DNA from: Lantana camara
Lineage: Eukaryota; Streptophyta; Magnoliopsida; Lamiales; Verbenaceae
Assembly (NCBI GenBank): GCA_037501455.1
Contig: CM074858.1
Span: forward strand, 91,114,501 to 91,178,500
Direction: 5' to 3'
Length of the DNA stretch: 64,000 nucleotides
The notes under the pieces were generated by a model. That model was not told the origin of the DNA. It worked only from the letters and a program-made list of their open reading frames with translations, and did not search any database. Position numbers and translations under genes: made by a program. Shown here piece after piece: positions 11,350 through 23,971 of this stretch (its first letter is position 1; each line of letters opens with the position of its first letter).

Positions 11350-12846
11350 CTCTTGTGTGCTCGGTTCCGTTTCGTTGTTCGTTTCTTGTTTCGTTCTTGG
11401 TTGTATTTGTTTCCTCCCACCCTAATTATGCTCCCTACATGTTAATATGAGATTATATGATATGTTTGCCTATTTATTCTAATTGTATGACTTTATTTGA
11501 TAAGTGTAAATGTGATTTGAATCGATATTCGTTTAAGTGATACGTGTGATGTCTTTTGTATCTTTTGCCTTGTTTATGTGATTTAAACTTGAATTTGCAT
11601 ATGTTATGATATAAGGTGATATATTTGTGATTATTTAATGTGTTATGTGTTTAATTTACGTGTTGTTTGTGGAATTTCGATGCAGATATGCAAGATATGA
11701 ACTTATATGCTCCAAATGTGATCCCTTGTTGCTCCCTTCATTTCTTTTGCTTCCTTATGTATTTTAACTTCGTATATGCTCTTGATATGCTATTATATGA
11801 CGTCTTATGAGTTCGATTTATGTGTTATTGATATGATAATGTGGTATTTGATTCGATGTGTCTAAGTTTGAACGTTTGTAACTTGCATCGCATCATTTGC
11901 ATCCATATGCATTTGCCGAGTGTTTATATGGTTTATTTTGAGTCTAAGTTTGTCTTTAATGTTTGTCTTGTTCAGAGGAGTATCCCGTTAGTGATGTGGT
12001 TGCCCCGTTGGCGTCAATTTTACCCCCGTTTTCCCCGATTTTGTACGTGTAAGGTGAGGTTAGGTTATGGTTAAACCCTAATGTTATGTGCCCGATGTGT
12101 ATGCATGTTAAATAAGCCTTATTTATACGTAATAGGTGTGAAATATGAATATGTATGTTAAGCTTTGTGATAGAACACGTTATGCTAGGTATGCTATGAT
12201 CATGTTAGGGATACGAATATGTTAAAATATAAGGTATGGTTATGCTAGAGTATGATTATGTTATAATAGGATTATGCTAGGATATGAGTATGCTAAGAAT
12301 TCGTTATGCTATGTATATGAATACGCTTGGAGTGTGATTATGTTTATGCCTATGCTATGCTTGTGCTTATGTTATGATTATGATATGATATGCCGTACGA
12401 TATGCCTCAATATGCACTTGGTCTTGGACCTTGTTATGCCTCGGATTCTGGTAAGTATCCGACTCTGTGTTTACCTGGAGCTCGGTGATTATGAGTAAGG
12501 GAGACTCATGCGTTGAGTATTACTCCTGTGATACCCCGACTTTCAGACCGTACAGGTATGACGTATGTGCGCGATTTACATTATTTAAATTCATATTCTT
12601 TATTCCTTTAATTCTTATTTTAATTACTTCTTATGAGTTTGGATGATTCTTATTTGAATATGTACGCAATTTGTTATGATATGATTCGTTTATGCTTGAT
12701 TTGAATTCGGAATTTTTTTCGTTGTTTTAGTGTGTGGAGAATTACGTGTTGTGAACTTGTATATATGCTTGTTATACGTTTTCGGGTTTAATTGTTGAGC
12801 TTTTGAATTAATTGTTTCGTTGGGAACCTAAAGGAGGCTAAAACGC

Positions 12847-12902
12847 TTTTAGCGCACCTTGGGTTCCGACGTGTGTAACTTGAGCTCGGGAATTCGGATT
12901 CG
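12847..12902 (+). promoter_or_regulatory. Conserved LTR block (LTR B copy)
   Basis: TTAGCGCACCTTGGGTTCC followed by GAGCTCGGGAATTCGGATT, about 320 bp from the start of LTR B; compare 8286 and 51874. Confidence 0.7.
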
Positions 12903-13726
12903 AATTTCGTCACTACCCTTGGACTTGTTTCGACGATCCGGGTTCATTAGACTAAGCCTCATAACCTTTTAAGCCCATTTGGTACTCCGAAATCCAACCA
13001 GAAACTTGCCTCGCTCTTATATGACTACCTTTCACCTAATTGCACTTTGGTCCCTCAATTCTTGACATATTACCCTCAAGCTTGGGCCCACACTCCACCA
13101 AAACAATGCATAACCATCTCTCCCTCTCCTCTATCTCGGTACATACAAGGAAGAGAGGAGAAGTGCAGCAATTTTGGAGCTAAACCCTTCAAACCCGCAC
13201 TATTCACACCAAGGAGAATTTGAGCTCATTTCTCCATTTTCTTCCATCATCTTCAAGAGGTAAGCTAATATTTGGTATGTACATGAGTATGTGGTCATTT
13301 TAAGCTATTAATTTCATACTTTGAGCTATGTTTGGTGGGTATATGGAGCATAGCATGTAACTTGGGGGTTTGATGATTTTATACCTTTCTTGGTATTAAG
13401 CTTTGATTTGAAGTGGTATATATGATCCTTTATGACTCTAATTCGATTATATGATCCCCCTTTTGATTATGGTTGAGCATGGTGAAGATTACCATTAATT
13501 GAATTCAAATTCTTGCATGAGAATCCTTGAGATATATGATGATTCTTGAGCTTTTGTGATGATTGGGAGATTACATGTTGATTATGAAGTAATTTGCCAT
13601 GATTTACTTGAGTTTTGTGGCTTGATATGGTTGTTGTTGTTGCTACGTGCTTGCTCTGCTTGTTTGCACTGTTTTTGGAGCAGAATTACTGTTGCTGCTG
13701 TTATTTTTTTTCGAAGACGAAAGGCC

Positions 13727-13856
13727 AACACGGCCGTGTCAGCTTTGTACATGTTTTGGACACGGCCGTGTCAGCCTCTCGACTTGGAGCAAATTAATTT
13801 TATAAAATCGGACACGGCCTATCCATTTTGAACTAAAACCCCATACGGCCGTGTCA
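13727..13856 (+). repeat. Palindrome cluster in LTR B (GACACGGCCGTGTC type)
   Basis: Copies start near 13727 (AACACGGCCGTGTC), 13759 (GACACGGCCGTGTC), 13811 (a broken copy) and 13843 (TACGGCCGTGTC). They lie 1.2-1.33 kb from the LTR start, the same place as in LTR A and LTR C. Confidence 0.8.
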
Positions 13857-16217
13857 TTTGAAAATATGGTGGCGGCAATTGCTCGTTTTATCACTTTATT
13901 GGTTTTCTTTGCACCTTCTTTCTTCTTTTTCGATTCAAATGCAATGTTAGCTTGTTATATTGCGCGTTATATGCATTGTTTTGAGTCTATGTTCTTATTT
14001 GATATGAATTCTACGAGTATGAACCGGTAGGATTTAATTGGCATGTTTATGCATTTCATTTGCATTCTTTGCATTCATAAGCATTGCCGAGTGTCTATTT
14101 GGTTCATATGCTATTCTAAGTCTCGGGTCTTGTTCTCTTTTGTGTTTCAGAGCCCCTTCCAGTCGAGCAAGAGCCCGAAGCTTAGGTGGTTGGTTGCCGT
14201 TTCGATATTCCTTTTTGTCTCTTTTGTTAAGGTGAGGTTAGGAATTATTAGCTAAATTCCCTATGGCCTATAATGTGATGAATTTTCCTTTGAATGCGGA
14301 TATGGTACATATATCTAGATATGAGTGCTTAAAGTATGTTTATGATCTTGTGGAATAACTTGGAACTTTTGGAAACGATATATGTACGAGTATATATAAG
14401 CTTGAGTTTTGAATCTCTTTAGTACGTTTTGTTATGTTGAGCGAGTTGTGCCCTGAAAGATGGAAATTTGGTTCGTTGTGATATGTGGGCCTTGGAGACG
14501 TGGGTAAGGGAGACCCGGGACGACCATGGGGTCGCCGGTTATGACCCCTGTGCACGCTCTCATTTGAGATATTCACGTGCGACCTAGGGAGGTTGGGAAG
14601 ACGTGATATCTTGAGCCCTCGGTGGATAACCGGGGAAGACATATCGTGGGTTAGCTACCCCGTATGTATCTGGTAATGTAGGTGCTAGGGTTTGATTCCC
14701 GATAAACCATGGATGTGAGGTTGGAAGTGTGATTTGATTTCGATTTGGTATGTATGTTTGAAGGAGTAAGGGATAGTCCGTTCTCGCCGGGCTTCTATGT
14801 TTGTTTTGATCGATAGATTATGGATCGAGATAGGTTTTTCTTTATACTATATGCTAACTTTGGAAAATGATTTGGTATGTAAAACCCTAGCCTCGATTCA
14901 TGACTATCACCTTTGTAATATGCTCTGCTCTATATGGATTTAGGCGTGGGTGTGCGTTTAGCCCCCTCACTCAGTCGAGTTTTGACTGACCCCTCTCTTT
15001 TCTCACCTTCAGTGCAGGTTGTTTCGAGCTAGACGGGGAAGTGTGAGTCTTGGTCTTGTACTTGTGTGTCTAGGTCGAGTTGCATTCATATTTCCTGCCT
15101 TTTTATTACTCTTATTATGTATTTGATGCTAGAATTGTATTTTTGAAGAATTATGGACTTTTGCTGTAAATATTCGATCTTTTGGGTCGTAAGGCCATTG
15201 TATATGATGTAAATGTTAGCTATAGAGCTCTCTTTCGATCCTTATGTTACTGCTTCCGCATTTATATGTTTGTTTGGCGCGCTCTGTCCGAGTTTTAGCC
15301 CTGCTTAGCCTAGGGAGTGAGTGTTGGTTCCGTTCGCCTAGACTTGGGCTCATGTATGGAAATCCATTTCATATATGGGTTCGGGTTTAGGTGCGGGGGA
15401 TGTGGTGGCCCACCCCTCCGGGCGTCACAACTCCTATGCATGATCATTGGGATGTGGGATAGGGGATCCGGGAAGGACATTACCCCTATGCATATTTCCT
15501 TTTGTGTGAGGGTTTGTTCTGCGTGTGTATGTTTAGTTATGTTAGTTTGATAATAGCTCGTGAAACAGGAGTGGATTTCTAATTAATAAAATATGGTTAT
15601 TTTAGCCTTCGGCCTAACTCTTTTATTCCCTATATCTAGTATCGCGGGCGAAATTGTTTTAGAATGTAAAAACCACGCCCCGGTTCATGAACTTCCCTCT
15701 ATGATATGTGTTGTGCTCTGTATACGTATATATGCGTGCGTGTCTAGCCCCTCACTCAGTCTTTGGACTGACCCTCCCTCTTTATGTTTTTAGTTTGCAG
15801 GTACCCGTTGGGTGGTTCGAGGTAAGCGGTTTGCTGTCTTTTGGAGTCTTGTCAGTCTAATTGAGTCTGCATTTTCGTATTTAGTTCATTTTGCATTTGT
15901 ACTTTTGAAGCTTGTAATTTGAGACTTGAATTTGTATTTATTACTTTTAGTATCATTATGGCAAGTTTGTATATAATCCGTTTTAGTGGCTTGTAACTTT
16001 AATAATGTGCCTTGTTCAAGTTCGTTTAATGCTTCCGCTCTTGTATGTTTATGTTTTGGCACTCTGTTTGAGGGTTTAGACCGGCTAGCATAGGAGGGTC
16101 TTTTGTTTGTCACCCGTTCGCTAGTGCGTGGTGCGTATACAGATTCTCCATTTCGTTACACATGTCGGGCTTTATTGCGGGGGATGTGGCGTCTTACGCC
16201 CGTGGTGCTATAGTACA

Positions 16218-17620
16218 TCAAGGCTGACATGCAAAACCAAATTCAGATATGATGATAACATATATTTTGATTCAAGAGAGCATAATTGTTGGAAATTCCC
16301 AGCACCAGGTTATCACATAACATAGATAACCAAACTCGCAATATACATATGATGTGCAACATAGATACATGATTCAAAGTATAAGTACTAGAGGCATACT
16401 GAAACATATATATAAGGTGTAAATACCAACAACGTACATGACTAATATATCAATGGAAGTACCAGTATAAAGATCTGGCATATTAGGCATAGCATAACTT
16501 CCAGTACAGTGCAGAACCATATCAAGATAAATTCCAAAAATGTACCAGTACAGTTGAATGAGGAAACTTATCATTTTGCTACGACTGAATCGACGGGAAA
16601 AACCGGCTTGCGTTAAAGAAGTATTCGCCCCACTAATGCTGCGTTGGGTTGCCCCCTTGCAAAGTCAATTGCGAAGTCTAACACTATATCCATTGCCAAA
16701 ACCCCTTACAAAATTCGTTGCAATTGCCGCGAAGCTCCTTCCAGGATAAGACAGTCTAGAGATTTTCGAATCACAGATACGCACGATCTCAGGAGAATCT
16801 CACTTCGACTACTAACTAGGGCTCTTATGAGAGATAGTGGTGTCTGGCTGGTACTTCAGAAAATGTGTTTTTGTGCTGAAAAGATGTTTCCTCACAATAC
16901 TCACAAGTACCAGTGCTTGTTGTTTTGTAATCAAAGTGTGTTTATCAGCACCAACCAGAAGACTATCTAGACTCTCTATTTCTTTCCTAAATCCCCACTT
17001 GTTTCCTCTATTTTTCTCATTTCTGTGGTCTGGAACTTAGTATTTATAGGGGAGAAGCCATGACACAAATAACCATTCATTGTCTTGTTTATGGCAGACC
17101 ATAAACATTACAATTAAGATAGCCATAATGCTGAAATAAGGTTACAAAAACGTCTGGAACGTTTTTGACCAGATACTGGTGCATTAATGTCACACAATTG
17201 CACTTTGTAATTGTCTGCTACTAGCCTCATTTCAAATTTAAACAAATGTCCAGCAATAAATTGTAGCTCATGTGGGGAAATTAATACTCCAAAGTGGGGA
17301 CTGGGGATCAATTTTTTGAAAAAGTCAGAGCAACAATCCCAAACTGCAGTAAAAACTAAAGTTACAAACTATAATCAAGATTAAAACAAAAACAAATTAC
17401 GAGCGAGTTTACCAAAAATCTAATGAACCGGAAAAAGCAAGTTTGATGGCTTTGACACGCGCTATTGCTTATTTCCTATGCATGTGTTGAGGCCTGGGGT
17501 AAATGGGCTGGCCCATAGGGTGGGCGTGTTTTGTTGAGTGATATATCAGACTCCAATTTAACGTATTTAATTGTCACGAGGTATCACATGAAAGGCAAAA
17601 TTACTAAAAATTCCAATTCT
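16218..17620. other. Non-coding stretch, possibly an old LTR remnant
   Basis: No gene is seen. A TATTTATAGGGGAGAAG segment near 17041-17057, after pyrimidine-rich DNA, looks like an LTR promoter, but no matching partner, TG/CA ends or target duplication could be found. Short frames at 16558-17040 have no recognisable content. Confidence 0.4.
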
Positions 17621-17624
17621 TCAT

Positions 17625-17897
17625 ATGATTTACCTCAAATTGCCCCTAACACAAAAGCCCCAATTTGCACCTTATCGTAGCTTACCACCTAGGCAGCAAT
17701 CTCTAATCTCTGCCGCGCGCACTCCTGCACCACCGCCTCGCTCTTCCGTCTTCCGCCCTTTGGTCAACGCAGCTTCCACCACCGTCTTCCGCCGCCTTGC
17801 TCTGGCACTATCTTCTAGGGGCTTCGCAATTAGACAGACGTTGATTCTCTCACCAATCCAAATCCTAACCGGTGGAACCGCCTGGCGAAGGAGATAA
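17625..17897 (+). pseudogene. Possible first exon of a decayed organelle-targeted protein
   Basis: A 90-residue frame rich in Arg, Ser, Ala and Pro with few acidic residues (RPLVNAASTTVFRRLALAL) looks like a mitochondrial or plastid transit peptide. It lies upstream of the alpha/beta-hydrolase exons on the same strand, so it could be their first exon. There is no direct link and the 4-kb gap holds no further clear exon. A minus-strand frame of similar length covers the same bases. Treat as uncertain. Confidence 0.3.
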
Positions 17898-18173
17898 TTT
17901 TTCTTGATGGATATGCTTTGAGCACCGCCTTGTGGTGATGGAGAATCCCGATGACGATTCAACCACGTACGAAATAATTGATAGTTCATAGTTATATCTA
18001 ACACTCTAGTTATGGTCGTTGGGAGGTTTGATCTTTTGGATTAGTGTTCTTTGTTATGTAAATTATTCGTGATAATTAGTTCAATCATTATTCAGAAGTG
18101 AAAGATTCTTGGTTTGTGTTCATATTGGGAAATGGGAAAAGTATTATACTTCTGAATTATTTGTGATGATGAA

Positions 18174-18240
18174 GTGGGAAAGAAGGCTGCAGAGGCTACT
18201 AAGAAAGCTGACGGCTTGGCCGGAGAGATGTGGCAACATT
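18174..18240 (+). pseudogene. GEM-like / GRAM-domain protein exon fragment
   Basis: The frame VGKKAAEATKKADGLAGEMW followed by QH matches the segment just before the GRAM domain in plant GEM-like (FIP1/ABA-responsive) proteins, which read roughly GKKVGEA-RKAEDLAGNMWQH. The segment ends at ATT|GTGAGT, a plausible splice donor at the place where the family usually has its first intron. No GRAM-domain exon follows, so this is a lone fragment lying among alpha/beta-hydrolase fragments from another gene. Confidence 0.55.
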
Positions 18241-21200
18241 GTGAGTTCCTCTTGTAGTGTCCTTATTACATCTATGTTTGAGAATAATTACAGATATATA
18301 ATGGTTTGATTACGGAAAGAAGCGAGTGTGTAAGTTATTATTGACTCTCATATGCTTTGCCCTAGGTAATTTAGAGTGTTCTGTTTTGTTTCATAAAGTT
18401 GAAGATGAATGTTGTTTTGATCTAAAGTAATTACTGTGATTAGAGGTTTTTAATTGTACTTCTTCAAATTTTAGGTAGAGTCTTCTATAATTCTGTTATC
18501 CAGGTTTAGTTGTAAGCATAATTGCTGGAGGTTTTTTTGGGTATTTATGTGCTTCTATAATCTTCAATATTGACATGTTTATGTGGGTCTGCTTCAGCAC
18601 ACCAAGCCCATGATTGTTTTCTGTATATTTGTCTTAGGTTTTGTGCTTGTGTTAAAGCAATCTTGAAGAATTCTTAAGTATATGGTGCAAGCCTGCAGTT
18701 TTGTCTATATCAAAGCAGCATTTCCGTGAGAAGGGATCATTGTCGTTGAGCTATATTTTGGTTGATCGATTTGGAAATAAGGATTTCAGCTCCATCATAA
18801 CGAATCTATTGAGTTTGTTTGGTAAATTCATATCATACTTTGAAATACTTTTTCACCCTTATAATTTAGTGCATAAATCCACTTAAATATGAAATCAATT
18901 AAATCCATCCTCCTCGTTCTTTACCCTTTCCTTCCCTATATTCAGATCTTTTCCAAACATGAGCTATGATTCACTTGCAATATGAGAACTATTATTTTAT
19001 TACAGGGTTTGAGCCAGATTTACGCATTAAGGTGTAAAACTACGAGGATATTTATTGATTGTTTAAGCTCTTTGAAATTCTTTGAAGTATTTGGTAAATG
19101 TTAAATGAAATGGCTTAAGATGTTTGTCTACATATGAACTTCTTTAATATAACTTTTGTTCATTTGTTGTTAGATATTCAATAGGAATTTTTGCCTTGTA
19201 GTGAGCTTTAAAATGAGATCTGATCATTGTTTTCAAAGTCCACGATGCTATGAGAAAGCACATATGAAGTTTGTTATATTGTGAAACTGAGCTTGTTATA
19301 AGATTAGCAATCAAGTATTATGTTATATTGATTTAAATCTCTTGCAAAGGTGACTTTGGTACATGTAACTTTCATCGTTTAGGCTTTCTGGGGAACACGA
19401 CAGAGACGAATGATGAAATGAGAAGTTATCTGTGAGGATACAGCTGAAGTTGAAATGCCAAGAACAAAGGACATTTAATTCTACATATGAGAAGAATACT
19501 TTTTGAGTTATGTCATGTGTGCAAGATATATGGAAAATCATCAATGATTCCAAGAGAGGTTAGGAACTGTTACTAAAAACAATAACATATGTTGGCATAA
19601 AATAGTGATGGAGAGAGAATCGTTGGATTGGGGGTTATTTTGGTAAAAAACTAATAGTCATATCTAAAATGTGTATAAAAGTAAACATCAAAATCAAATT
19701 AAACATTTTATAACACGTTGCCAAAATAAGAAGTAAACATATGTTTGTAATGAATCATAAACATGGAATATCACAACATGTGATATCATGACTTGAGTAA
19801 ACGCCCCCTAAGATAAGAAGGTAACTGAAAGGGAAGGGGATGAAGGGAGGGAGCTAGGGGACGTGGTGACGGTTGCAGTGGGGAGAGAGTGGGAGGTGAG
19901 GTTGGAGTGTGCAGCAAAAAGCGAGTGGTGATAAAGACACGTAAATTAAATGAATTTGTGGATAGAACTGTAATTTTGGAACCATATTTATGGTCGTGTG
20001 ACGTATCACACGCCTCACGCCTATCATGCGGGCTTGGCCATTAATTACAGGCCAAGATCTATTAAAAGTAAACACGTGTTTTTGGCAGATTAAAGCTAAA
20101 AACATGCCATTTTTCGAAAAGTAAACGGGGTGGGTTAAGTTGTGTTTTGGATTGCGGGGGTGGGGGTACGATTAAGTCGCGCTGCTCCCCACCCTAAGGC
20201 TGTGTTTACTTTTCTGTTAACAGGGAGTTTGGCCCCTTTTTCTTCCTTTGTTATGAAGTTCTCTTCATTTATGCTAAAGCATATGTTTTCCGTACAAGCT
20301 GTATGAATTGGCGGATATGGATGCTGCTGCTGCACATGCAATTTTGGCATGTCTTGCTAGACCTGATCTTTAACACGCGATGTGCATTTACCACTGAAAC
20401 CAGAAGTTGTTAAAATTACACTTGAGTTCCACTGAAATCCTTTCCTCTCTTTTTACATTTTCCTGTGTACTAACAACATGTGCCATAAACTGAATTTCTC
20501 TTCCCCGTTCAAAATTCACAATTTGTGTTCATTGGTCCATCTTAGAATTCGCATTCCAGCACAAAGTGGCGAACCATCGTCCTTTGAAATAGAAATTATC
20601 CATTTAACTATTCTTGTCCCCTTTTCGTTTCTATCCTAACTGGATTTCTCACCCTTGTCTTTTTTTTTTTTTTTTAATTTGCTCTCAGGTTCTGTTGGAT
20701 CTGAAAATTCTTGTTGTACCACTGAGGTAAGTAGCTCCTGAATTCAGTTTCTTAACCGCCCGTAAATTTTCTTGTTGATATGCACAATTTTTCCTTACCA
20801 ACGTATATCCATGTTTTTAGTTTGTATTTTTAAGGATGAAATGCGCTTTGTGCAGCTCAATATTGTATTTCAAGAATTGGTTTTTTGTTATGCTATTACC
20901 TGGTTTTGTGTTATTTTCTTACTTATGAATGTGTTACTTTTTTGCAAACCTAATACTTTCCCCCTGTCTATTGTTTCGGTGTGTATTGATGATATGAATT
21001 ATGTACACTTGAAAAATGGACGGTTTATGTGGTGATAATTAGGCAATCGTAGTTTTGGAGGTTATCCATATGCAAGTTATTAACGTGTTGAGGCTCACTT
21101 ACCTAGTGCTACAAAGTGGGGTTTTAGACAATAATAGTTTGCATGGGTGTTACAGGACTCAGGTAACTTGCTCATTTGTCTTCCAGTTTATGTCGTGAGA

Positions 21201-21780
21201 ATTACTCTAATTTGTACTTGTCTACGAAGAGGGATGATACCTACATGTCATATTTATTGTTGTCTCATTGGGTTCAAACTTAATAAAGAACATGTTATTG
21301 TGTTGTTTCCTTCATTACTGAAACTGATGTGTTTATATATTTTGTTTTCTTGTTTTCGACTGTTGCTTCTGATTATTTGATTTGTGTGTTGAGCTTGTGG
21401 TTTAGGCATGTGGATGATGTTACTAGTGTTTTAGGGAATTTTTCATGACTAGTGTTGTGCATGTTGTCAGGGCTAATGTTTAGGACAGATTGCACCCTTC
21501 ATCTTGGTTAGGAATTTGCTGATTTTCAGGATATGGAGTTGTGCAGGTGTGTTTGACAGATATGCTAGCTTGTAGGGGCTTTGGCTGATGAAGCAAGTCT
21601 CTTTAGCTTTCATTGACTTGTTTCTCTATATATTGTGTATATTGCTGAATGATCCTAATGCTTGCCGGAAAAGCTGTTGTATAAGAGGTGTGAGAATGAA
21701 TGGCATATCTTCCAGTGGGTCCCAAATTTACATTGATGAGTAGCCACTTTATCTTACTTGCTTGGTGACCCTCATCAATG
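18241..21780. other. Non-coding, transposon-like intergenic DNA
   Basis: No coding exon can be supported. At 19590-20220 several AAAGTAAAC/GTTTACTTT motifs recur, including GGCTGTGTTTACTTTT near 20192. These resemble the termini of small DNA transposons and the Harbinger-like end at 45885, but no matched pair of ends with a target duplication was found. A pyrimidine tract near 20660-20680 followed by CAG and a GTAAGT at 20728 looks like an intron-exon boundary pair but encodes nothing recognised. Confidence 0.4.
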
Positions 21781-21786
21781 TTTATT

Positions 21787-22690
21787 TAGGACTTATTCTC
21801 TTGGGAAGAACTGTTGCAGATTTTAAGGTAGGGCTTCTTGGGTGGGATATTGTGGTTAGGAACAGCTTGGCTAGTTTGTTACTTTTAAGCTTGACGGATT
21901 ATCTCGTACAAGATGTTGTGGGAAGCAGTGGTCATGCTTTTTCCAAAAAGTTTCTCCGACACCTTGTTGAACTTACTTTAAGCGTAAGACTCAATGTGAA
22001 GTATTGTGTACTTTATTATGATGGTTGAATTGCTAGTTTTTGGTCATTCAGTTCATTTGCAAATATGTGTGGACTTGTGTGATCAACTAATGTATTTTTG
22101 CTAGTTCTTTCTTTTGCATTTTATTTATTATTTAGATTGGTGAATCTGTTTAAAACATTAATTGCAAAATTTAAGGTTGGGATCGGCCTGATGTTGTTAT
22201 AATAGGCCATTCAATGGGAGAAAAAGTTGCTTTGTAGTTTGCACAAAGTTGTTCTAATGGAGATTATGGAGATAGCGTTTGCTTACCCAAAAAGGTATTC
22301 TGCTTCTATGTTATTGAGCTCTCATGTCATTCCCTTGTTCTTCAAATAATTATAATTTGATCTGAAGTTTGCAGCAGAAAATGGTAAAAGTTGAATGGTT
22401 TGCGGGGCGATATTGACTCACTGAAAAGATGAAATCTCGGTCATGTGGTTCTAATGTTCTGTCATGTATTATCTTCCTTTTTACCATTTTCTGTTTAACA
22501 AATTTTTTGGTTTCACTATCACTCTCTATAATTGTTGTAGAACAGCGATGGATACTCACTTTGTCCCTGAAAATGTAATCCAAGACAACAGTGATGGTGA
22601 AGTGGTGAGAGTTTTGCAGACCTTGTTGAGTCTGCATTCAGCAATCTCTAGCAAGAAATCGGTTATAGTAGGAATCAGAGAAGACCATTG
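21787..22690 (+). pseudogene. Alpha/beta-hydrolase (ABHD11-like) pseudogene
   Basis: Three exon relics occur in protein order. 21787-21830 gives a weak match to the HGLLGSGRNWRSF region. 22176-22294 reads W, D, R, PDVV, then IIGHSMGEKVAL, then FAQSC and NGDYGDSVCLPKK, and ends at a GT donor. It includes the GHSMG nucleophile elbow, but a TAG stop (22235-22237) replaces the usual Gln after KVAL. 22563-22680 reads VPENVIQDNSDGEVVRVLQT and continues LLSLHSAISSK, matching the segment after the catalytic strand. The family are serine hydrolases of plastids or mitochondria. The remaining C-terminal exons with the catalytic Asp and His are absent. The in-frame stop and missing exons mark it as dead. 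Confidence 0.65.
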
Positions 22691-22821
22691 TAGGCATGGA
22701 GAGTGAATAATAGTTACAAATCAGTTACAAATGGACAACAAAGTTATGGAATCAGAGTAATCCTAGAGATTGCTGAAGGCAGACTCAACAAGTACTTCAG
22801 CAAATGGCCTTCTCTGATTCC
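22622..22821. repeat. Inverted re-duplication of hydrolase exon pieces
   Basis: CTTGTTGAGTCTGCATTCAG... (22622-22651) returns inverted at 22763-22792, and GGAATCAGAGAAGACCA (near 22672) returns inverted at 22806-22821. The order is A-B-inverted A-inverted B, not a simple palindrome. Confidence 0.6.
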
Positions 22822-22829
22822 ATTGTAGG

Positions 22830-23540
22830 ATTTTAAACTTATTTCTATACCAGGGTTTAAATTTGATAAAGCGTCCTTTGTATTTGATGTTTCTAATTGG
22901 ATTTGGATGCCATAACACAGATTTGTACATTACAAATTTGCTCTGAATGGATCTTGTTGGACGTCTAAATATGCTTATGAAAACACATATATACATACAC
23001 ACTTGTGTATATATATACGGATAAAGAGATTAATTTCCTAATAAACAAACAGCAGAGAGTATCTAATGGAGATCGCAATTTTGTTGTGATTGCATGAAAG
23101 CAGTTTTATAAGAGTTTCATTAGCGATATTGTTGTGTTAATAACGTTTGGATTAATGGTATGAATAATATAGGTTCATGGGAAAATTAACATAGTTGTGA
23201 ACTGTTAATGTAGACTAATTGATGATATTTCATAGTTCTGAATTGTTAATATAAACTAATTGATGATATTTTTTAAAAAAGATTTTAAGTACATTACATA
23301 TGCATATTAATTAGGAATAAAATTTTTGAGGAACATTTTTGACCTCCAAATCTGAATTTTCTTTCACTTGTTATGATTAAATATTCAAATTAATTGAAAA
23401 ACAAATATTTCTATTTTTAAAATAAATGTCCCACATTTCTTTAAACAGTTGCATATTAAAAACAATAATTTTATAATATAATGACATGTTTAATTATTTT
23501 TAATATATATAAATATATACACAAATGGAAACTCATAATA
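22830..23540. other. AT-rich intergenic DNA, no gene seen
   Basis: There are short duplications such as ATAGTT(G/C)TGAA-TGTTAAT-TA-ACTAATTGATGATATT at about 23190-23265. Nothing else was recognised. Confidence 0.6.
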
Positions 23541-23694
23541 GTAGGCAATATTTTTTTATGTCACTAAAAAGTGCTTAGCCACGTTATGTGAAACGAAAAA
23601 AAGAGCATCCATATCATTATTTACTATTTAGGTAGGCAATATCTTTTATGTCATTAAAAAGTGGTTAGCTACGTTATGGGAAAAAAAAGAACAT
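23541..23694. repeat. Direct repeat pair, ~64-bp unit
   Basis: GTAGGCAATATTTTTTTATG... (23541-23605) and GTAGGCAATATCTTTTATG... (23632-23694) share the whole unit through 'ACGTTATG-GAAA...GA(G/A)CAT'. Confidence 0.8.
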
Positions 23695-23971
23695 GATAAC
23701 AAAAGGGACATATACATTATTAGACCATTCTATGGAGTTAGTCAAGTGAAACACGACAGGGTTTGATCTTGATGAGATTGCAGGTTCAAATTTTCTCTAT
23801 CTCTATCAGATAAAGTACTATCAGATAAAGTGTAAGTAAGTTTTTTTATAAGTATTTATTGAGCTCGAAGACATTCGTTACCTTAAATTATGACGTGATC
23901 CCTAAAATTCTGTTAACAAAAAAATATATATATACATCATCCATACAAAATGCAATTTTTTTTTAAAGATC
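23695..23971. other. Intergenic DNA before the hAT-type element
   Basis: No gene. A short doublet 'ctatcagataaagt' occurs at 23805-23832. Confidence 0.6.

Larger units (their letters stand above)
12527..15429 (+). mobile_element. Solo LTR B (2.9 kb) nested in LTR A
   Basis: It starts TGTGATACCCCGACTTTC at 12527 and ends GGGCGTCACA at 15429, flanked by a perfect duplication ACTCC (12522-12526 and 15430-15434). It is 2903 bp long with no internal region. It carries the conserved block at 12847, a palindrome cluster at 13727, and CACTCAGT...GACTGACC near 14968, so it belongs to the same LTR superfamily as A, C and D but a different family. The open frames at 13556-13831, 14038-14255 and 14340-14642 run through LTR sequence and resemble no protein. 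Confidence 0.9.
7963..16212 (+). mobile_element. Solo LTR A (Ty3/gypsy-like), interrupted by two other solo LTRs
   Basis: It starts TGTAACATTCCGACTC at 7963 and ends GGTGCTATA at 16212 (TA where CA is expected). The 5-bp duplication GTACA is perfect at 7958-7962 and 16213-16217. Removing the two nested insertions with their duplicated target bases leaves about 3.4 kb with no internal region, primer site or polypurine tract, so this is a solo LTR left by LTR-LTR recombination. The final segment (15435-16212) carries the CACTCAGT-GACTGACC block and ends with CACCCGTTCGCTA...GCGGGGGATGTGG, shared with the LTRs at 54939 and 61044. The start resembles the minus-strand LTR at 50004-52287. Confidence 0.88.

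Noticed and set aside
13556..14642. Frames of 60-100 residues in LTR B
   Set aside because: They are inside a solo LTR with exact target duplications; no domain is present and the strands overlap.
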